Assembly: GCF_005221285.1 (NCBI RefSeq)
Contig: NZ_CP039886.1
Span: 620,001-684,000 of the forward strand
From: Neisseria flavescens
Lineage (GTDB): Bacteria > Pseudomonadota > Gammaproteobacteria > Burkholderiales > Neisseriaceae
Length of the DNA stretch: 64,000 bases
Reading direction: 5' to 3'
Part shown: positions 7,475-18,276 of the stretch, in pieces
Layout of the letters: each line of letters begins with the position of its first letter
Numbering within the stretch: position 1 is the first letter of the stretch
Made by a program: the position numbers and the translations under genes
Notes under the pieces: generated by a model
Told to the model about the DNA's origin: nothing
Seen by the model: the letters and a program-made list of their open reading frames with translations, nothing else
Databases searched by the model: none

Positions 7475-8476
7475 TCAGGCGGCCAGCGAGGTAACGAGCT
7501 GTTTGAACTCGGTCCATGCGTCGCCTTCTTCCGCGCCTTTGATGATGCGGTCGATTTTGGCGCAGGTTTTGAGCGCGTCGAGCAGGCGGTTGATGGAAAT
7601 GCGTTTGGCCGCCATCGGTGCAAGGGTCTGCTTGTCGCCCCATAAACGCAGGCTGTTGCGCAGGCCTTGGATGTTTTGTCCCTGCTTGAGTGCTGCAGTC
7701 AGGCGGATTAGGGTGCGGATATCTTCGGCAACTGCCCACAACAGCAAAACCGGCTCTTCACCTTCTTCTTCCAAACCGTCCAGCAAACGGGAAACGCGCA
7801 GGGCATCGCCTTTCATCCATGCGCCTGCCAGTTGGAATACGTCGAAGCGGGCGACGGTGGCAACCGCAGCCTCTGCGTCGGCAATATTGATTAAATGGCC
7901 TTGAGGATGGAGCAGGGCGAGTTTTTCGATTTCCTGACGGGCGGCCAAAAGATTGCCTTCGACGCGCTCGGCAAAAAGGGCGAGCGCTTCAGGTTCGATA
8001 TCCAAACCCTGCTGTTTCAGACGGCCCTGTATCCATTGCGGCAAAGCATGTGGCGCAACGGCTTTGGCTTCTAAGACGATGCCTTTGCCTGCCAATGCGG
8101 AAAACCATTTGGACTGAATTTGCGCTTTTTCAAGCTTGGGTAGGAGGATGAGCGTAACCGTATCTTCGGGCAGGCGTTCGGCGAAGGTTTGCAGGGCATC
8201 GCCTCCGTTTTTGCCGGGTTTGCCGTTGGGAATGTGGATTTCTAGCAGTTTCAAATCGGCAAACAAACCTGCGCTGCCGGCACTTTGCAACAGCTCGTTC
8301 CAGTCAAAATTGTTTTCGGCGGTATAGACTTCGCGGTTGAGATAGCCTTGTTTTTTTGCGGCTGCGCGCAGCGTATCCAAAGCCTCGATGCGCAACAAAT
8401 CCTCTTCGCCGTGAATAATGTACAACGGTTGGAGCGGCGTATCGGGGCGCAGGCTCTCAATGGGTGCGGCAGCCAT
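7475..8476 (-). CDS. holA: DNA polymerase III subunit delta
   Basis: A 333-residue clamp-loader delta subunit, the wrench that opens the beta sliding clamp at the replication fork. The opening PLYIIHGEEDLLRIEALDTLR is the conserved N-terminus of HolA. The central VEGNLLAARQEIEKLALL and the C-terminal LRLWGDKQTLAPMAAKRIS match the family helices. The ATG overlaps the lptE stop codon by one base (TAATG), the lptE-holA coupling seen in many proteobacteria. A DUS lies inside the coding sequence near 8018. Confidence 0.95.
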   Translation of the reverse strand: MAAAPIESLRPDTPLQPLYIIHGEEDLLRIEALDTLRAAAKKQGYLNREVYTAENNFDWNELLQSAGSAGLFADLKLLEIHIPNGKPGKNGGDALQTFAERLPEDTVTLILLPKLEKAQIQSKWFSALAGKGIVLEAKAVAPHALPQWIQGRLKQQGLDIEPEALALFAERVEGNLLAARQEIEKLALLHPQGHLINIADAEAAVATVARFDVFQLAGAWMKGDALRVSRLLDGLEEEGEEPVLLLWAVAEDIRTLIRLTAALKQGQNIQGLRNSLRLWGDKQTLAPMAAKRISINRLLDALKTCAKIDRIIKGAEEGDAWTEFKQLVTSLAA

Positions 8477-8955
8477 TATTGCGCTTTCAGGAAAGTCAGA
8501 CGGCGGACGATTTGATCTGCGGCGTCGATGCGCATTTCAGACCAAATAGTTTCTTCCTCTTCCTGTTTGCCCAAAACTTCGCTGTCGGCGTAGTCCATGG
8601 TGCGGTGAACTTTAACTTCCATCGGTTCGCCAACCGGCTCGCCGTTGCGGAAGGCTTGGGCTTTGACGGTCATGGCCAGCAGGTATTCGTTGATTGCGGC
8701 GGCGCGGGTGATGGTGTAGATGTCGCGGCGTTTTTGAAAGTCGACAACGCGCAGGGTAATTTGTGATTCGGCTTCGCTAACCGGATGGCCGTCGGCACGG
8801 CGTAAGGCATTTTCCAGCGCTTTTTGCATGACGGCTCCGCCTTCTACATGCCAGTTTTGATAAGGCAGCGGCTGCGAAGTCACGCCTGTGCCTTTCAGGT
8901 GGAAACCGCAAGAGGCAAGCAATAGGGCGAGTGCAGGCAATAGGATTTTTTTCAT
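8476..8955 (-). CDS. lptE: LPS-assembly lipoprotein LptE
   Basis: A 159-residue outer-membrane lipoprotein with a signal peptide ending in LLASC, so Cys16 is the lipidation site, followed by the family signature GFHLKG. LptE plugs the LptD barrel and helps insert lipooligosaccharide into the outer leaflet. The middle region with repeated short strands (ITLRVVDFQKRRDIYTI) fits the family. It precedes holA with overlapping codons. leuS, often found upstream, is not here; pgeF lies upstream across a DUS terminator. Confidence 0.93.
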   Translation of the reverse strand: MKKILLPALALLLASCGFHLKGTGVTSQPLPYQNWHVEGGAVMQKALENALRRADGHPVSEAESQITLRVVDFQKRRDIYTITRAAAINEYLLAMTVKAQAFRNGEPVGEPMEVKVHRTMDYADSEVLGKQEEEETIWSEMRIDAADQIVRRLTFLKAQ

Positions 8956-9013
8956 TGGATATTCCTTCGTTGAAACCGGTTACGGTATCGTCGGATTATA
9001 ACGAATAATGTTT

Positions 9014-9055
9014 AGGCCGTCTGAAACCGCAAACGGAAAGTATTTCAGACGGCCT
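9014..9055. terminator. DUS terminator after pgeF
   Basis: Facing uptake sequences at 9014-9025 and 9044-9055 between pgeF and lptE. Confidence 0.65.
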
Positions 9056-9075
9056 TGTCTTTGATGGTGCGAATC

Positions 9076-9846
9076 TTATTTTTCCAACCAAATCAGGCTG
9101 ACCATGCGGCCGGTTTGTCCGTCGCGGCGATAGGAGAAGAAAGTATTGCGCTCCAAGACGGTACAATGGGTGCCGCCATAAATCATGCTCACGCCTTCGC
9201 GGTGCAGAACCATGCGTGCCAAAGCGTAAATGTCGGCAAGGTATTTGCCGCCGCCGATGTCTTCAAACGCATCGACAGCTTCCAGCATAGGTGTGCAAAA
9301 CGCATCAAATACATCTTGCCCCACCTCAAACGCATCAGGGCCGATGGCAGGCGCGAGATAGGCCATGATTTCCAACGGCTCGACATTCATTGCCGCAATG
9401 GTATTTTGCAAAACGCCGCCGGCCAAACCGCGCCAACCTGCATGAGCCGCCGCAACGACTGTACCTGCTTTGTCGCAAAACAAGACGGGCAGGCAATCGG
9501 CAGTCATTGAAGCGCAGGCGACCGTACCCGTCGTATCAACCGAGGCATCGGCGTCGGGCGTATTACCTAACGCTTCGGCGGCATTTACAACAATGCTGCT
9601 GTGGATTTGATTGAGGTAGGCAACGGGCAGGCCGACTTGTTCCTGTACGATTTCACGGTTGCGGAGCACGGCTTCCAGATTGTCGCCGACGTGCGAACCG
9701 ACATTCAGGCTGCGGTACACGCCTTCGCTGACACCGCCGTTGCGCGTGGTAATAAGCGTTTTGACATTGGCAGGGGCAGGCCAGTCGGCAGTTAAAAAGT
9801 TCTTGCCTTGCGGGGCGAGGTTTAGGGTATCTGTGATGGTTTTCAT
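9076..9846 (-). CDS. pgeF: Peptidoglycan editing factor PgeF / YfiH (multicopper-type fold)
   Basis: A 256-residue protein of the YfiH/laccase-domain family. The metal-binding signature is visible as TADCLPVLFCDK and AAHAGWRGLAGGVLQ, with the third motif at CTVLERNTFFSYRRDG near the C-terminus. Family members are reported to correct misincorporated residues in peptidoglycan precursors, and some have purine nucleoside phosphorylase activity. It is flanked on both sides by DUS hairpins, so it is probably transcribed alone or with rluD. Confidence 0.9.
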   Translation of the reverse strand: MKTITDTLNLAPQGKNFLTADWPAPANVKTLITTRNGGVSEGVYRSLNVGSHVGDNLEAVLRNREIVQEQVGLPVAYLNQIHSSIVVNAAEALGNTPDADASVDTTGTVACASMTADCLPVLFCDKAGTVVAAAHAGWRGLAGGVLQNTIAAMNVEPLEIMAYLAPAIGPDAFEVGQDVFDAFCTPMLEAVDAFEDIGGGKYLADIYALARMVLHREGVSMIYGGTHCTVLERNTFFSYRRDGQTGRMVSLIWLEK

Positions 9847-9881
9847 AATTTTTGAATCGCTGAAATATTGGAACGGATTGA

Positions 9882-9920
9882 TTTCAGACGGCCTGAAATA
9901 ATGTTTTAGGCCGTCTGAAA
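9882..9920. terminator. DUS hairpin after rluD
   Basis: A 13-bp inverted repeat of facing uptake sequences (9882-9894, 9908-9920) between rluD and pgeF. Confidence 0.65.
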
Positions 9921-9927
9921 AATGGGT

Positions 9928-11052
9928 TTAATCCTTTACATAAACGACTTCGACATCGTAGTCGTCTTCATTCCAATCGTCGTCATCGTCCATGCCGAAT
10001 TTCTCTTGCCATTCTTCCTCATTACTCAAAGATGAATCCAAACCGGCTTCCAGACGCAGGACGGAAAGCAGGTGGTACATATCGTCAGGCATAGGCGCTT
10101 CAAAGGAAACGGTTTCGCCGGTTTTCGGGTGTACAAAGCTCAAGCGGTAAGCATGCAGGGCTTGGCGCGCGCCGAGGGCTTTGATGGCTTCTTTAACTGC
10201 GTCGCTGCATGGATGGCGCAGATTGCCGTAAACAGGATCGGCGGCCAGCGGATGATTGGCTTCGCGCATATGGACGCGGATTTGGTGTGTGCGGCCGGTT
10301 TCGAGCGAGCATTCAATGTAGCTGTGTGCCAGATAACGTTCCAACACTTTGACGTGCGTAATGGCAGGTTTGCCGCCAAATTTGACGACTGCCATTTTCA
10401 GGCGGTTGTGCGGATCGCGGCCGATTTGGGTTTCGATTTTGCCGTCGAAAGGAACAATGCCGTTGGCGACTGCGCGGTAAATGCGTTTGACTGTGCGCTC
10501 TTGAAGCTGTTGAACCAGTGAGTTTTGCGCCGGCAAGGTCTTGGCGACCACCATCAGGCCGCTGGTTTCTTTGTCCAAACGGTGTACGATGCCCGCACGC
10601 GGCACTTGGCTTAATTCGGAACAGTGCGCCAACAGGCCGTTGAGCAGGGTGCCGCTCCAGTTGCCTGCGGCAGGATGGACGACCAATCCGGCCGGTTTGT
10701 TGATGACGATGACGGTATCGTCTTCATAAATGATGTCCAAATCCATCGGTTCTGGCGTGAACGCGAGGTTTTCTTCGCTCGGACGTACCGTAACGGCAAT
10801 CAATTCACCGCCTATCATTTTGTCTTTGGGTTGCGCGGGCTTATCGTTTACAATGACCGCACCCTCTTTAATCCACGAACTCAGGCGGCTGCGCGAGTAG
10901 TCGGGCATGAGTTTGGCCAATACGGCATCCAGCCTTCCGCCCGCCATTTCGAGCGGAACGGTCAAATTAACACAACTTTCTGTTTCAGGGGATGACGGAA
11001 AGTCTAAATCATCGCTATAATCGGCTTCGTTATCAAAGGAAGTATTCTGCAT
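9928..11052 (-). CDS. rluD: 23S rRNA pseudouridine synthase RluD
   Basis: A 374-residue pseudouridine synthase. An N-terminal S4 RNA-binding domain (GGRLDAVLAKLMPDYSRSRLSSWI) precedes the catalytic domain with HRLDKETSGLMV, whose Asp is the nucleophile, and GRTHQIRVHM. RluD modifies helix 69 of 23S rRNA. The tail is unusually acidic (DDDDDWNEDDYDVE). The start at 11052 is chosen because the preceding in-frame residues to a GTG at 11115 are only the antisense of the bamD signal peptide. That ATG shares bases with the divergent bamD ATG. Confidence 0.92.
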   Translation of the reverse strand: MQNTSFDNEADYSDDLDFPSSPETESCVNLTVPLEMAGGRLDAVLAKLMPDYSRSRLSSWIKEGAVIVNDKPAQPKDKMIGGELIAVTVRPSEENLAFTPEPMDLDIIYEDDTVIVINKPAGLVVHPAAGNWSGTLLNGLLAHCSELSQVPRAGIVHRLDKETSGLMVVAKTLPAQNSLVQQLQERTVKRIYRAVANGIVPFDGKIETQIGRDPHNRLKMAVVKFGGKPAITHVKVLERYLAHSYIECSLETGRTHQIRVHMREANHPLAADPVYGNLRHPCSDAVKEAIKALGARQALHAYRLSFVHPKTGETVSFEAPMPDDMYHLLSVLRLEAGLDSSLSNEEEWQEKFGMDDDDDWNEDDYDVEVVYVKD

Positions 11053-11854
11053 GAAAAAAATTCTTTTAGTAGTTTCTTTAGGTTTGGCACTGAGTGCCTG
11101 CGCAAATAAAGGCACAATCGATAAAGACGCCCAAATTACTCAAGATTGGAGTGTGGAAAAGCTTTATGCCGAAGCGCAAGACGAATTGAACAGCAACAAT
11201 TATACGCGAGCTGTCAAGTTATACGAAATTTTAGAATCCCGTTTTCCAAACGGCCGCTATGCCCAGCAGTCCCAGTTGGATACGGCGTATGCCTATTATA
11301 AAGACGATGAGCCGGAAAAAGCCTTGGCTGCCATTGCGCGCTTCCAACGCCATCATCCGCAACATCCGAATATGGACTACGCGCTGTACTTGAAAGGTTT
11401 GGTCCTGTTTAACGAAGACCAGTCTTTCTTGAACAAGCTGGCTTCCCAAGACTGGTCCGACCGTGACCCGAAAGCCAACCGCGATGCTTATCAGGCGTTT
11501 GCCGAGTTGGTGCAACGTTATCCAAACAGCAAATACGCTGCCGATGCAACCGAGCGTATGGCCAAGCTGGTGGACGCTTTGGGCGGTAACGAGATATCTG
11601 TGGCGCGTTATTACATGAAACGCGGTGCTTATGTCGCAGCGGCCAACCGTGCGCAAAAAATCGTCAGCCGTTACCAAAATACCCGTTACGTTGAAGAAGC
11701 TTTGGCGATGATGGAATTGGCGTACAAAAAACTGGACAAGCCGCAACTGGCTGCCGATACACGCCGTGTTTTGGAAACCAACTTCCCGCAAAGCCCGTTC
11801 TTGCAACACGAATGGCGATCTGACGATATGCCTTGGTGGCGTTACTGGCGTTAA
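11051..11854 (+). CDS. bamD: Outer membrane assembly lipoprotein BamD (ComL)
   Basis: A 267-residue lipoprotein; the signal peptide ends in LSAC, giving lipidated Cys17. It contains tetratricopeptide repeats (such as NYTRAVKLYEILESRFPNGRYA and AYQAFAELVQRYPNSKYA). BamD is the essential lipoprotein of the BAM complex that folds outer-membrane beta-barrels; in Neisseria it was first named ComL for its link to transformation and peptidoglycan. AAGGA lies 10 bases before the ATG, inside rluD. Its start codon overlaps that of the divergent rluD, so its promoter must lie within rluD. Confidence 0.95.
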   Translation: MKKILLVVSLGLALSACANKGTIDKDAQITQDWSVEKLYAEAQDELNSNNYTRAVKLYEILESRFPNGRYAQQSQLDTAYAYYKDDEPEKALAAIARFQRHHPQHPNMDYALYLKGLVLFNEDQSFLNKLASQDWSDRDPKANRDAYQAFAELVQRYPNSKYAADATERMAKLVDALGGNEISVARYYMKRGAYVAAANRAQKIVSRYQNTRYVEEALAMMELAYKKLDKPQLAADTRRVLETNFPQSPFLQHEWRSDDMPWWRYWR

Positions 11855-11878
11855 GCGTCGGGTTGTTCAGGCATGAAT

Positions 11879-11938
11879 AAGGCCGTCTGAAAATGATGCA
11901 GCTATGCATTTGGTTTTCAGACGGCCTTTGTTTTTAAT
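11879..11938 (+). terminator. DUS terminator after bamD
   Basis: A 15-bp inverted repeat of facing uptake sequences (11879-11893, 11924-11938) followed by T-rich sequence. Confidence 0.75.
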
Positions 11939-12031
11939 GTTTTTTTACGTTCTCTGTAAACAGGGTGCAAAATTCGTTTTAATATGGTAAAGTCTGATTT
12001 TAATAACTCGACGGTTTGAAGCCGTTACTCA

Positions 12032-12144
12032 GGGGCTGTTTAAATTTAAAATCAGTTTTGTTGAAGCAGCATCGGATTTGCCGTTGATGCGTTCAGGAAA
12101 ATTTCAGTCGTCAGGCTGATTTGGTTTTAAATTTAATCAGCCCT
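12032..12144. repeat. 113-bp element with 20-bp imperfect terminal inverted repeats
   Basis: The 322-bp gap between bamD and hisZ holds the bamD terminator and this structure. The left arm 12032-12051 matches the complement of 12125-12144 at 18 of 20 positions, around a core of about 73 bases. It ends about 30 bases before the hisZ start. It could be a small non-autonomous transposable element or a leader RNA fold controlling hisZ-purA. No second copy was noticed in the window. Confidence 0.6.
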
Positions 12145-12176
12145 TTATGTTTACAAAAAAACAGAGGTAGATTCTC

Positions 12177-13334
12177 ATGAAGTCTTGGCAGCTTCCTGAA
12201 CACGTTGCCGACGTGTTACCGACCAATGCCCGACAACTGGAAAGCGCCCGTGAGCGGCTGTTGGCTTTGTTCCGCGTGCATGGTTATGAATTGGTGCAAC
12301 CGCCATTGATGGAATACAGTCATTCCTTATTGACGCATATCGATGCCGGTTTGTCTTTGAAAACCATTTTGGTCGTCGATCAGCTCAGCGGCCGTCAGCT
12401 TGGTATCCGCGCGGATATTACGCCTCAGGTGGCGCGTATTGATGCCCACTTGCTTTCCGCCAATCAAGGCATCAACCGTTTATGCTATGCCGGTTCGGTG
12501 CTTCATGCGCGGCCTGACGGATTGCTCAATATGCGCGAGCCTTTGCAGGCGGGTGCGGAAATGTACGGCTTGGAAGGCATTGAAGCGGATATTGAATTGA
12601 TCGATTTGATGCTGAAAAGTATGAAAATCGCCGACATGGGCGAAGTTTTGCTTTCATTGGGACATATCGGTGTATTCCGCGCTTTGGCCAATGCTGCGCA
12701 TTTGGATGAGCAGCAATCGGCAATCCTGCTGTCATCGATGCAGGACAAAGATGCCGAGGCTGTCAGCCAGTTGGTCAAAGAGTGGAAACTCGATGGCATG
12801 TGGGCAAAAGCGTTTTCATTGTTGCCCCGACTGTACGGCGGTCGTGAAGTGCTGACTTTGGCTAGAGAGAAATTACCGGAATTGTCCGCAGTCAGTGCGG
12901 CTTTGGATGAATTGCAGGCAGTATGCGATGCGTTCCCAAATCAAAAAGTGCATATCGATTTGTCGGAACTGCGCGTTGACAATTACCATACCGGTTTGCT
13001 TTACGCGGCTTATGGTTCAAACCGTCATGATGCTGTGGCACGCGGCGGCCGTTATGACGGATTGGGCGGATACTTCGGACGCGCGCGTCCTGCAGCCGGA
13101 TTCAGTTTTGATTTGCGCAGCTTTATCGGCCGCCTTCCAGCTATCGGACGGGAGTCCGTGGTGGCTGTTGATGTAAAAGACATGCCTGCGGCTCAAGAAG
13201 CGGTAGATGCTTTGCGCGAACAAGGACAATGTGTCGTTATCGATTACGGTATCGGCTATAACGGTTCGGAAGAGGTTACAGGCGGTCTGAAACAGGTAGA
13301 CGGCGTTTGGAAAGTAATCGCTTTGAACGATTGA
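12177..13334 (+). CDS. hisZ: ATP phosphoribosyltransferase regulatory subunit HisZ
   Basis: A 385-residue paralogue of histidyl-tRNA synthetase that lacks tRNA charging and instead regulates the short-form HisG in histidine biosynthesis. Class II motif-like stretches are visible (QPPLMEYSHSLL and IRADITPQVARIDAH) and the C-terminal half carries the ARGGRYDGLGGYFG motif. HisG itself is not in the window. The gene is followed after 37 bases by purA, a pairing common in betaproteobacteria, and is preceded by an AGAGGTAG ribosome site. Confidence 0.93.
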   Translation: MKSWQLPEHVADVLPTNARQLESARERLLALFRVHGYELVQPPLMEYSHSLLTHIDAGLSLKTILVVDQLSGRQLGIRADITPQVARIDAHLLSANQGINRLCYAGSVLHARPDGLLNMREPLQAGAEMYGLEGIEADIELIDLMLKSMKIADMGEVLLSLGHIGVFRALANAAHLDEQQSAILLSSMQDKDAEAVSQLVKEWKLDGMWAKAFSLLPRLYGGREVLTLAREKLPELSAVSAALDELQAVCDAFPNQKVHIDLSELRVDNYHTGLLYAAYGSNRHDAVARGGRYDGLGGYFGRARPAAGFSFDLRSFIGRLPAIGRESVVAVDVKDMPAAQEAVDALREQGQCVVIDYGIGYNGSEEVTGGLKQVDGVWKVIALND

Positions 13335-13371
13335 GTTTTATTTTGAAATTTTGTATCTGAAATAAGGTTAG

Positions 13372-14676
<1,305 letters not shown>

Positions 14677-14690
14677 TGATTAAGTGAATA

Positions 14691-14721
14691 AAAGGCCGTC
14701 TGAATGTTTCAGACGGCCTTT
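14691..14721 (+). terminator. DUS terminator after purA
   Basis: A 14-bp inverted repeat of facing uptake sequences (14691-14704, 14708-14721) with only three loop bases. Confidence 0.7.
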
Positions 14722-14737
14722 TATATGAAATGCAATA

Positions 14738-14780
14738 AAAATTCAGCCCTGAAGGATGTCTGTCTTCAGGGCTGAATTTT
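14738..14780 (+). terminator. Second, non-DUS terminator after purA
   Basis: A perfect 17-bp inverted repeat (14738-14754 and 14764-14780) with a 9-base loop and TTTT at its end. It directly follows the DUS terminator, so purA is doubly insulated from the downstream anaerobic pfl promoter. Confidence 0.85.
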
Positions 14781-14850
14781 GTATTCTACGCCGTTTTTAA
14801 ACGCGAATGTTTGGAAACCGAGATGTAGTGCCAAGTAACAATTATTCTCA

Positions 14851-14864
14851 TTGATGTAAGTCAA
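14851..14864 (+). promoter_or_regulatory. FNR box upstream of pflB
   Basis: TTGATGTAAGTCAA differs from the FNR consensus TTGATNNNNATCAA at one position. It lies 115 bases before the pflB ATG. An AT-rich -10-like stretch (TAATTTTATTT) begins at 14880, which would place the box upstream of or over the -35 region. The site predicts anaerobic activation of pyruvate formate-lyase. Confidence 0.75.
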
Positions 14865-14978
14865 GAAAAGGCTAGTCTGTAATTTTATTTCAAGAAAATC
14901 CCTGTGAATGGAAGGGTATTAGTGCTATCCTTTCAGAAAATTTACGGTCTATATTTTCAATAAAATTAGGAGCTTGAT

Positions 14979-17264
14979 ATGTCAAATGATGTTCAGCAAC
15001 GTCCAGCCGCTTGGGAAGGTTTTACTGGCGGTAACTGGGAAACCAACGTAGATGTTCGCGATTTTATTCAGAAAAACTACACGCCTTATGAAGGCGATGC
15101 TTCTTTCTTGGCACCTGCAACCGAAGCCACAACCAAACTGTGGGCGGACGTATTGGAAGGCATTAAAGTAGAAAACCGTACGCACGAGCCGTACAAAATC
15201 GACGCGCAAATCATATCCGGTATTACCAGCCACGCTCCAGGCTACATCAACAAAGATTTGGAAACCATCGTCGGCCTGCAAACAGACGAGCCTTTGAAAC
15301 GCTCCATCATGCCGTTTGGCGGTTTGAAAATGGTGCAAGACGCGTGTAAAGTGTACAACGTTGAGCTGAACCCTGAAGTCAGCGAAATTTTCACCAAATA
15401 CCGTAAAACCCATAACCAAGGCGTGTTTGACGTTTACACTCCCGACATCCGCCGTTGCCGCAAATCAGGCGTGATTACCGGTCTGCCGGATGCTTATGGC
15501 CGTGGCCGTATTATCGGTGACTACCGTCGTGTTGCATTGTACGGTATCGACTTCTTGATGAAAGACAAACTCAACCAGTTCAACTCACTGCAAGCCGATT
15601 TGGAAAACGGTGTGGACTTGGAAGAAGTGATCCGCCGCCGCGAAGAAATCAATGACCAATATAAAGCATTGAGCCAAATGAAAGAAATGGCGGCTTCTTA
15701 CGGCTACGATATTTCCGGCCCTGCGAAAAATGCACAAGAAGCCATCCAATGGACTTACTTTGCCTACCTCGCTGCCGTTAAATCTCAAAATGGTGCAGCG
15801 ATGTCTTTCGGCCGTGTATCTTCATTCTTGGACATCTACATCGAACGCGACCTGAAAAACGGTGTGATTACCGAAACCCAAGCGCAAGAATTCATTGACC
15901 ACTTGGTGATGAAACTGCGTATGGTTCGTTTCCTGCGTACTCCGGAATACGATCAACTCTTCTCCGGCGACCCGATTTGGGCAACCGAATCTATCGGCGG
16001 TATGGGCTTGGACGGCCGTACCTTGGTAACACGCACCAACTTCCGTGTGTTGCACACCTTGTACAACATGGGCCCGTCTCCTGAGCCAAACATCACCGTG
16101 TTGTGGTCTGAACAACTGCCGCAAGGCTTTAAAGAGTTTTGCGCCAAAGTATCCATCGACACTTCGTCTATCCAATACGAAAACGACGACTTGATGCGTC
16201 CTGACTTCAATAGCGATGATTACGCTATTGCCTGCTGCGTCAGCCCGATGATTGTCGGCAAACAAATGCAGTTCTTCGGCGCCCGTGCGAATTTGGCAAA
16301 AACCTTGCTGTACGCAATCAACGGCGGTGTGGACGAAAAATCTAAAGACCAAGTCGGCCCGAAAACCGAACCGATTTTGGACGAAGTTTTGGATTACGAT
16401 ACCGTATTCACACGCATGGACCAATTCATGGATTGGTTGGCAACCCAATACGTTACCGCGTTGAACATCATTCACTACATGCACGACAAATACAGCTACG
16501 AAGCTGCATTGATGGCATTGCATGACCGTGATGTGATTCGTACGATGGCGTGTGGTATTGCCGGTCTGTCTGTGGCTGCCGACTCTCTGTCTGCCATTAA
16601 ATACGCCAAAGTAAAACCGGTTCGTGACGAAAACGGCATTGCCGTTGACTTTGAAATCGAAGGCGAATACCCACAATTTGGTAACAACGACGACCGCGTT
16701 GACGATATCGCCTGCGATTTGGTTGAACGCTTCATGAAAAAAGTGGCAACCCACAAAACTTACCGCAACGCCACTCCGACTCAGTCCGTACTGACCATTA
16801 CCTCCAACGTTGTTTACGGTAAGAAAACCGGTAATACTCCAGACGGCCGCCGTGCAGGCGCTCCGTTTGGTCCGGGGGCAAACCCAATGCACGGCCGTGA
16901 CGTCAACGGTGCAGTCGCTTCATTGACTTCCGTAGCCAAACTGCCATTTGAGTTTGCCAAAGACGGTATTTCCTATACCTTCTCCATTATTCCTGGCGCG
17001 TTGGGTAAAGACGAGCATTCTCGCGAACGCAACCTTGCCGGTTTGATGGACGGTTATTTCCACCATGAAGACGGTATTTTGGAAGGCGGCCAACACTTGA
17101 ACGTCAACGTATTGAATCGCGAGACTTTGGAAGATGCAATGCACAATCCGGAGAAATATCCGCAGTTGACCATTCGTGTGTCCGGTTATGCGGTTCGCTT
17201 CAACTCGCTGACCCGCGAGCAACAGCTTGACGTGATTACCCGTACATTCACAGAAACCATGTAA
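14979..17264 (+). CDS. pflB: Formate C-acetyltransferase (pyruvate formate-lyase)
   Basis: A 761-residue glycyl-radical enzyme that cleaves pyruvate with CoA to acetyl-CoA and formate under anaerobic conditions. The paired active-site cysteines are at residues 419-420 (ACCVSPM) and the radical glycine is Gly736 in RVSGYAVRF near the C-terminus, matching E. coli PflB spacing. The ATG follows an AGGAGC ribosome site. The activating enzyme gene lies downstream across a DUS pair. An FNR box upstream fits oxygen-dependent control. Confidence 0.97.
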   Translation: MSNDVQQRPAAWEGFTGGNWETNVDVRDFIQKNYTPYEGDASFLAPATEATTKLWADVLEGIKVENRTHEPYKIDAQIISGITSHAPGYINKDLETIVGLQTDEPLKRSIMPFGGLKMVQDACKVYNVELNPEVSEIFTKYRKTHNQGVFDVYTPDIRRCRKSGVITGLPDAYGRGRIIGDYRRVALYGIDFLMKDKLNQFNSLQADLENGVDLEEVIRRREEINDQYKALSQMKEMAASYGYDISGPAKNAQEAIQWTYFAYLAAVKSQNGAAMSFGRVSSFLDIYIERDLKNGVITETQAQEFIDHLVMKLRMVRFLRTPEYDQLFSGDPIWATESIGGMGLDGRTLVTRTNFRVLHTLYNMGPSPEPNITVLWSEQLPQGFKEFCAKVSIDTSSIQYENDDLMRPDFNSDDYAIACCVSPMIVGKQMQFFGARANLAKTLLYAINGGVDEKSKDQVGPKTEPILDEVLDYDTVFTRMDQFMDWLATQYVTALNIIHYMHDKYSYEAALMALHDRDVIRTMACGIAGLSVAADSLSAIKYAKVKPVRDENGIAVDFEIEGEYPQFGNNDDRVDDIACDLVERFMKKVATHKTYRNATPTQSVLTITSNVVYGKKTGNTPDGRRAGAPFGPGANPMHGRDVNGAVASLTSVAKLPFEFAKDGISYTFSIIPGALGKDEHSRERNLAGLMDGYFHHEDGILEGGQHLNVNVLNRETLEDAMHNPEKYPQLTIRVSGYAVRFNSLTREQQLDVITRTFTETM

Positions 17265-17327
17265 TCCGGGTGGAGAAACAAACCGGAAGCTAAATTTGCA
17301 TTTGGTTTGTTTTGAAACAAAGCTCCG

Positions 17328-17354
17328 AGGCCGTCTGAAATGTTCAGACGGCCT
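17328..17354. repeat. Inverted DUS pair between pflB and pflA
   Basis: Facing uptake sequences (17328-17339, 17343-17354) form a tight hairpin that may end most pflB transcripts and so lower pflA expression relative to pflB. Confidence 0.75.
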
Positions 17355-17403
17355 TTATTATCGTACAATCCATATAAGCAAAAACATTTTTGAGCCGAAC
17401 ACT

Positions 17404-18210
17404 ATGTCCACGACTTTTGCCATTACCCCAGAGCCGGAACTGAAAGACCTTGGCCACCGCCACTACAACGGCAAAGGCATTATTCATTCGATTGAATCTT
17501 GCGGTGCTGTCGATGGTCCGGGTTTGCGCTACGTGCTTTTTTTGCAAGGTTGCCTGATGCGCTGCCTGTATTGCCATAATCGCGACACATGGGATCTTCA
17601 TACCGAGCAGGCGCAGGAATTGGATGTGGCAACCGTGATGAAGCAGGTCATGACCTATCGTCATTATCTGCGTGCAACAGGCGGAGGCGTAACGGCAACA
17701 GGCGGCGAGCCATTATTGCAATATGAGTTTGTACGCGATTGGTTTACGGCCTGTCGGGAACATGATATCCATACCTGTCTCGACAGCAATGGCTATGCGC
17801 TGCACTATGATTCGATTTTGGATGATTTACTCGATCATACCAATTTGGTCATGCTCGACTTAAAACAAATCGATCCTGAAATTCATAAAGTGCTTGTCGG
17901 TATCCCAAATACCAAAACGCTGAAATTCGCGCGCTATCTTGCCGAACGCAATCAGCCGACGCGGGTACGTTATGTGGTTGTTCCAGGCTACACCGATGAT
18001 GAGCGTTCGGCGCATTTATTGGGCGAGTTTATCGGTGATATGGATAATGTCGAAATGGTCGAGCTTTTGCCGTATCACGAATTGGGCGCGCATAAATGGG
18101 CTTTGTGCGGTGACGAATACAAATTAAAAGGCGTACATCCGCCGCCTAAAGAAACCATTTTGAAAATCAAAGAAATATTAGAGAGCTACGGAAAAAACAT
18201 TATTTATTAA
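17404..18210 (+). CDS. pflA: Pyruvate formate-lyase activating enzyme
   Basis: A 268-residue radical SAM enzyme that generates the glycyl radical on PflB. The iron-sulphur cysteines are Cys50, Cys54 and Cys57 (CX3CX2C), and [14 protein letters not shown] is the SAM-binding glycine motif. The start at 17404 is chosen because residues before it would be encoded by the DUS hairpin. It lies 139 bases after pflB and is probably transcribed with it or from read-through. Confidence 0.95.
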   Translation: MSTTFAITPEPELKDLGHRHYNGKGIIHSIESCGAVDGPGLRYVLFLQGCLMRCLYCHNRDTWDLHTEQAQELDVATVMKQVMTYRHYLRATGGGVTATGGEPLLQYEFVRDWFTACREHDIHTCLDSNGYALHYDSILDDLLDHTNLVMLDLKQIDPEIHKVLVGIPNTKTLKFARYLAERNQPTRVRYVVVPGYTDDERSAHLLGEFIGDMDNVEMVELLPYHELGAHKWALCGDEYKLKGVHPPPKETILKIKEILESYGKNIIY

Positions 18211-18216
18211 AACAGA

Positions 18217-18260
18217 AAAAGGCCGTCTGAAACGAAATAATCAGTTTCAGACGGCCTTTT
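18217..18260. terminator. Bidirectional DUS terminator between pflA and proS
   Basis: A 17-bp inverted repeat (18217-18233, 18244-18260) with A and T runs, serving the convergent pflA and proS genes. Confidence 0.8.
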
Positions 18261-18276
18261 CATGATTGAAAAAGAC

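Noticed and set aside
15822..16892. 356-codon open frame on the minus strand
   Set aside because: Antisense of pflB; composition is the mirror of a strongly coding gene, with no ribosome site or family match.
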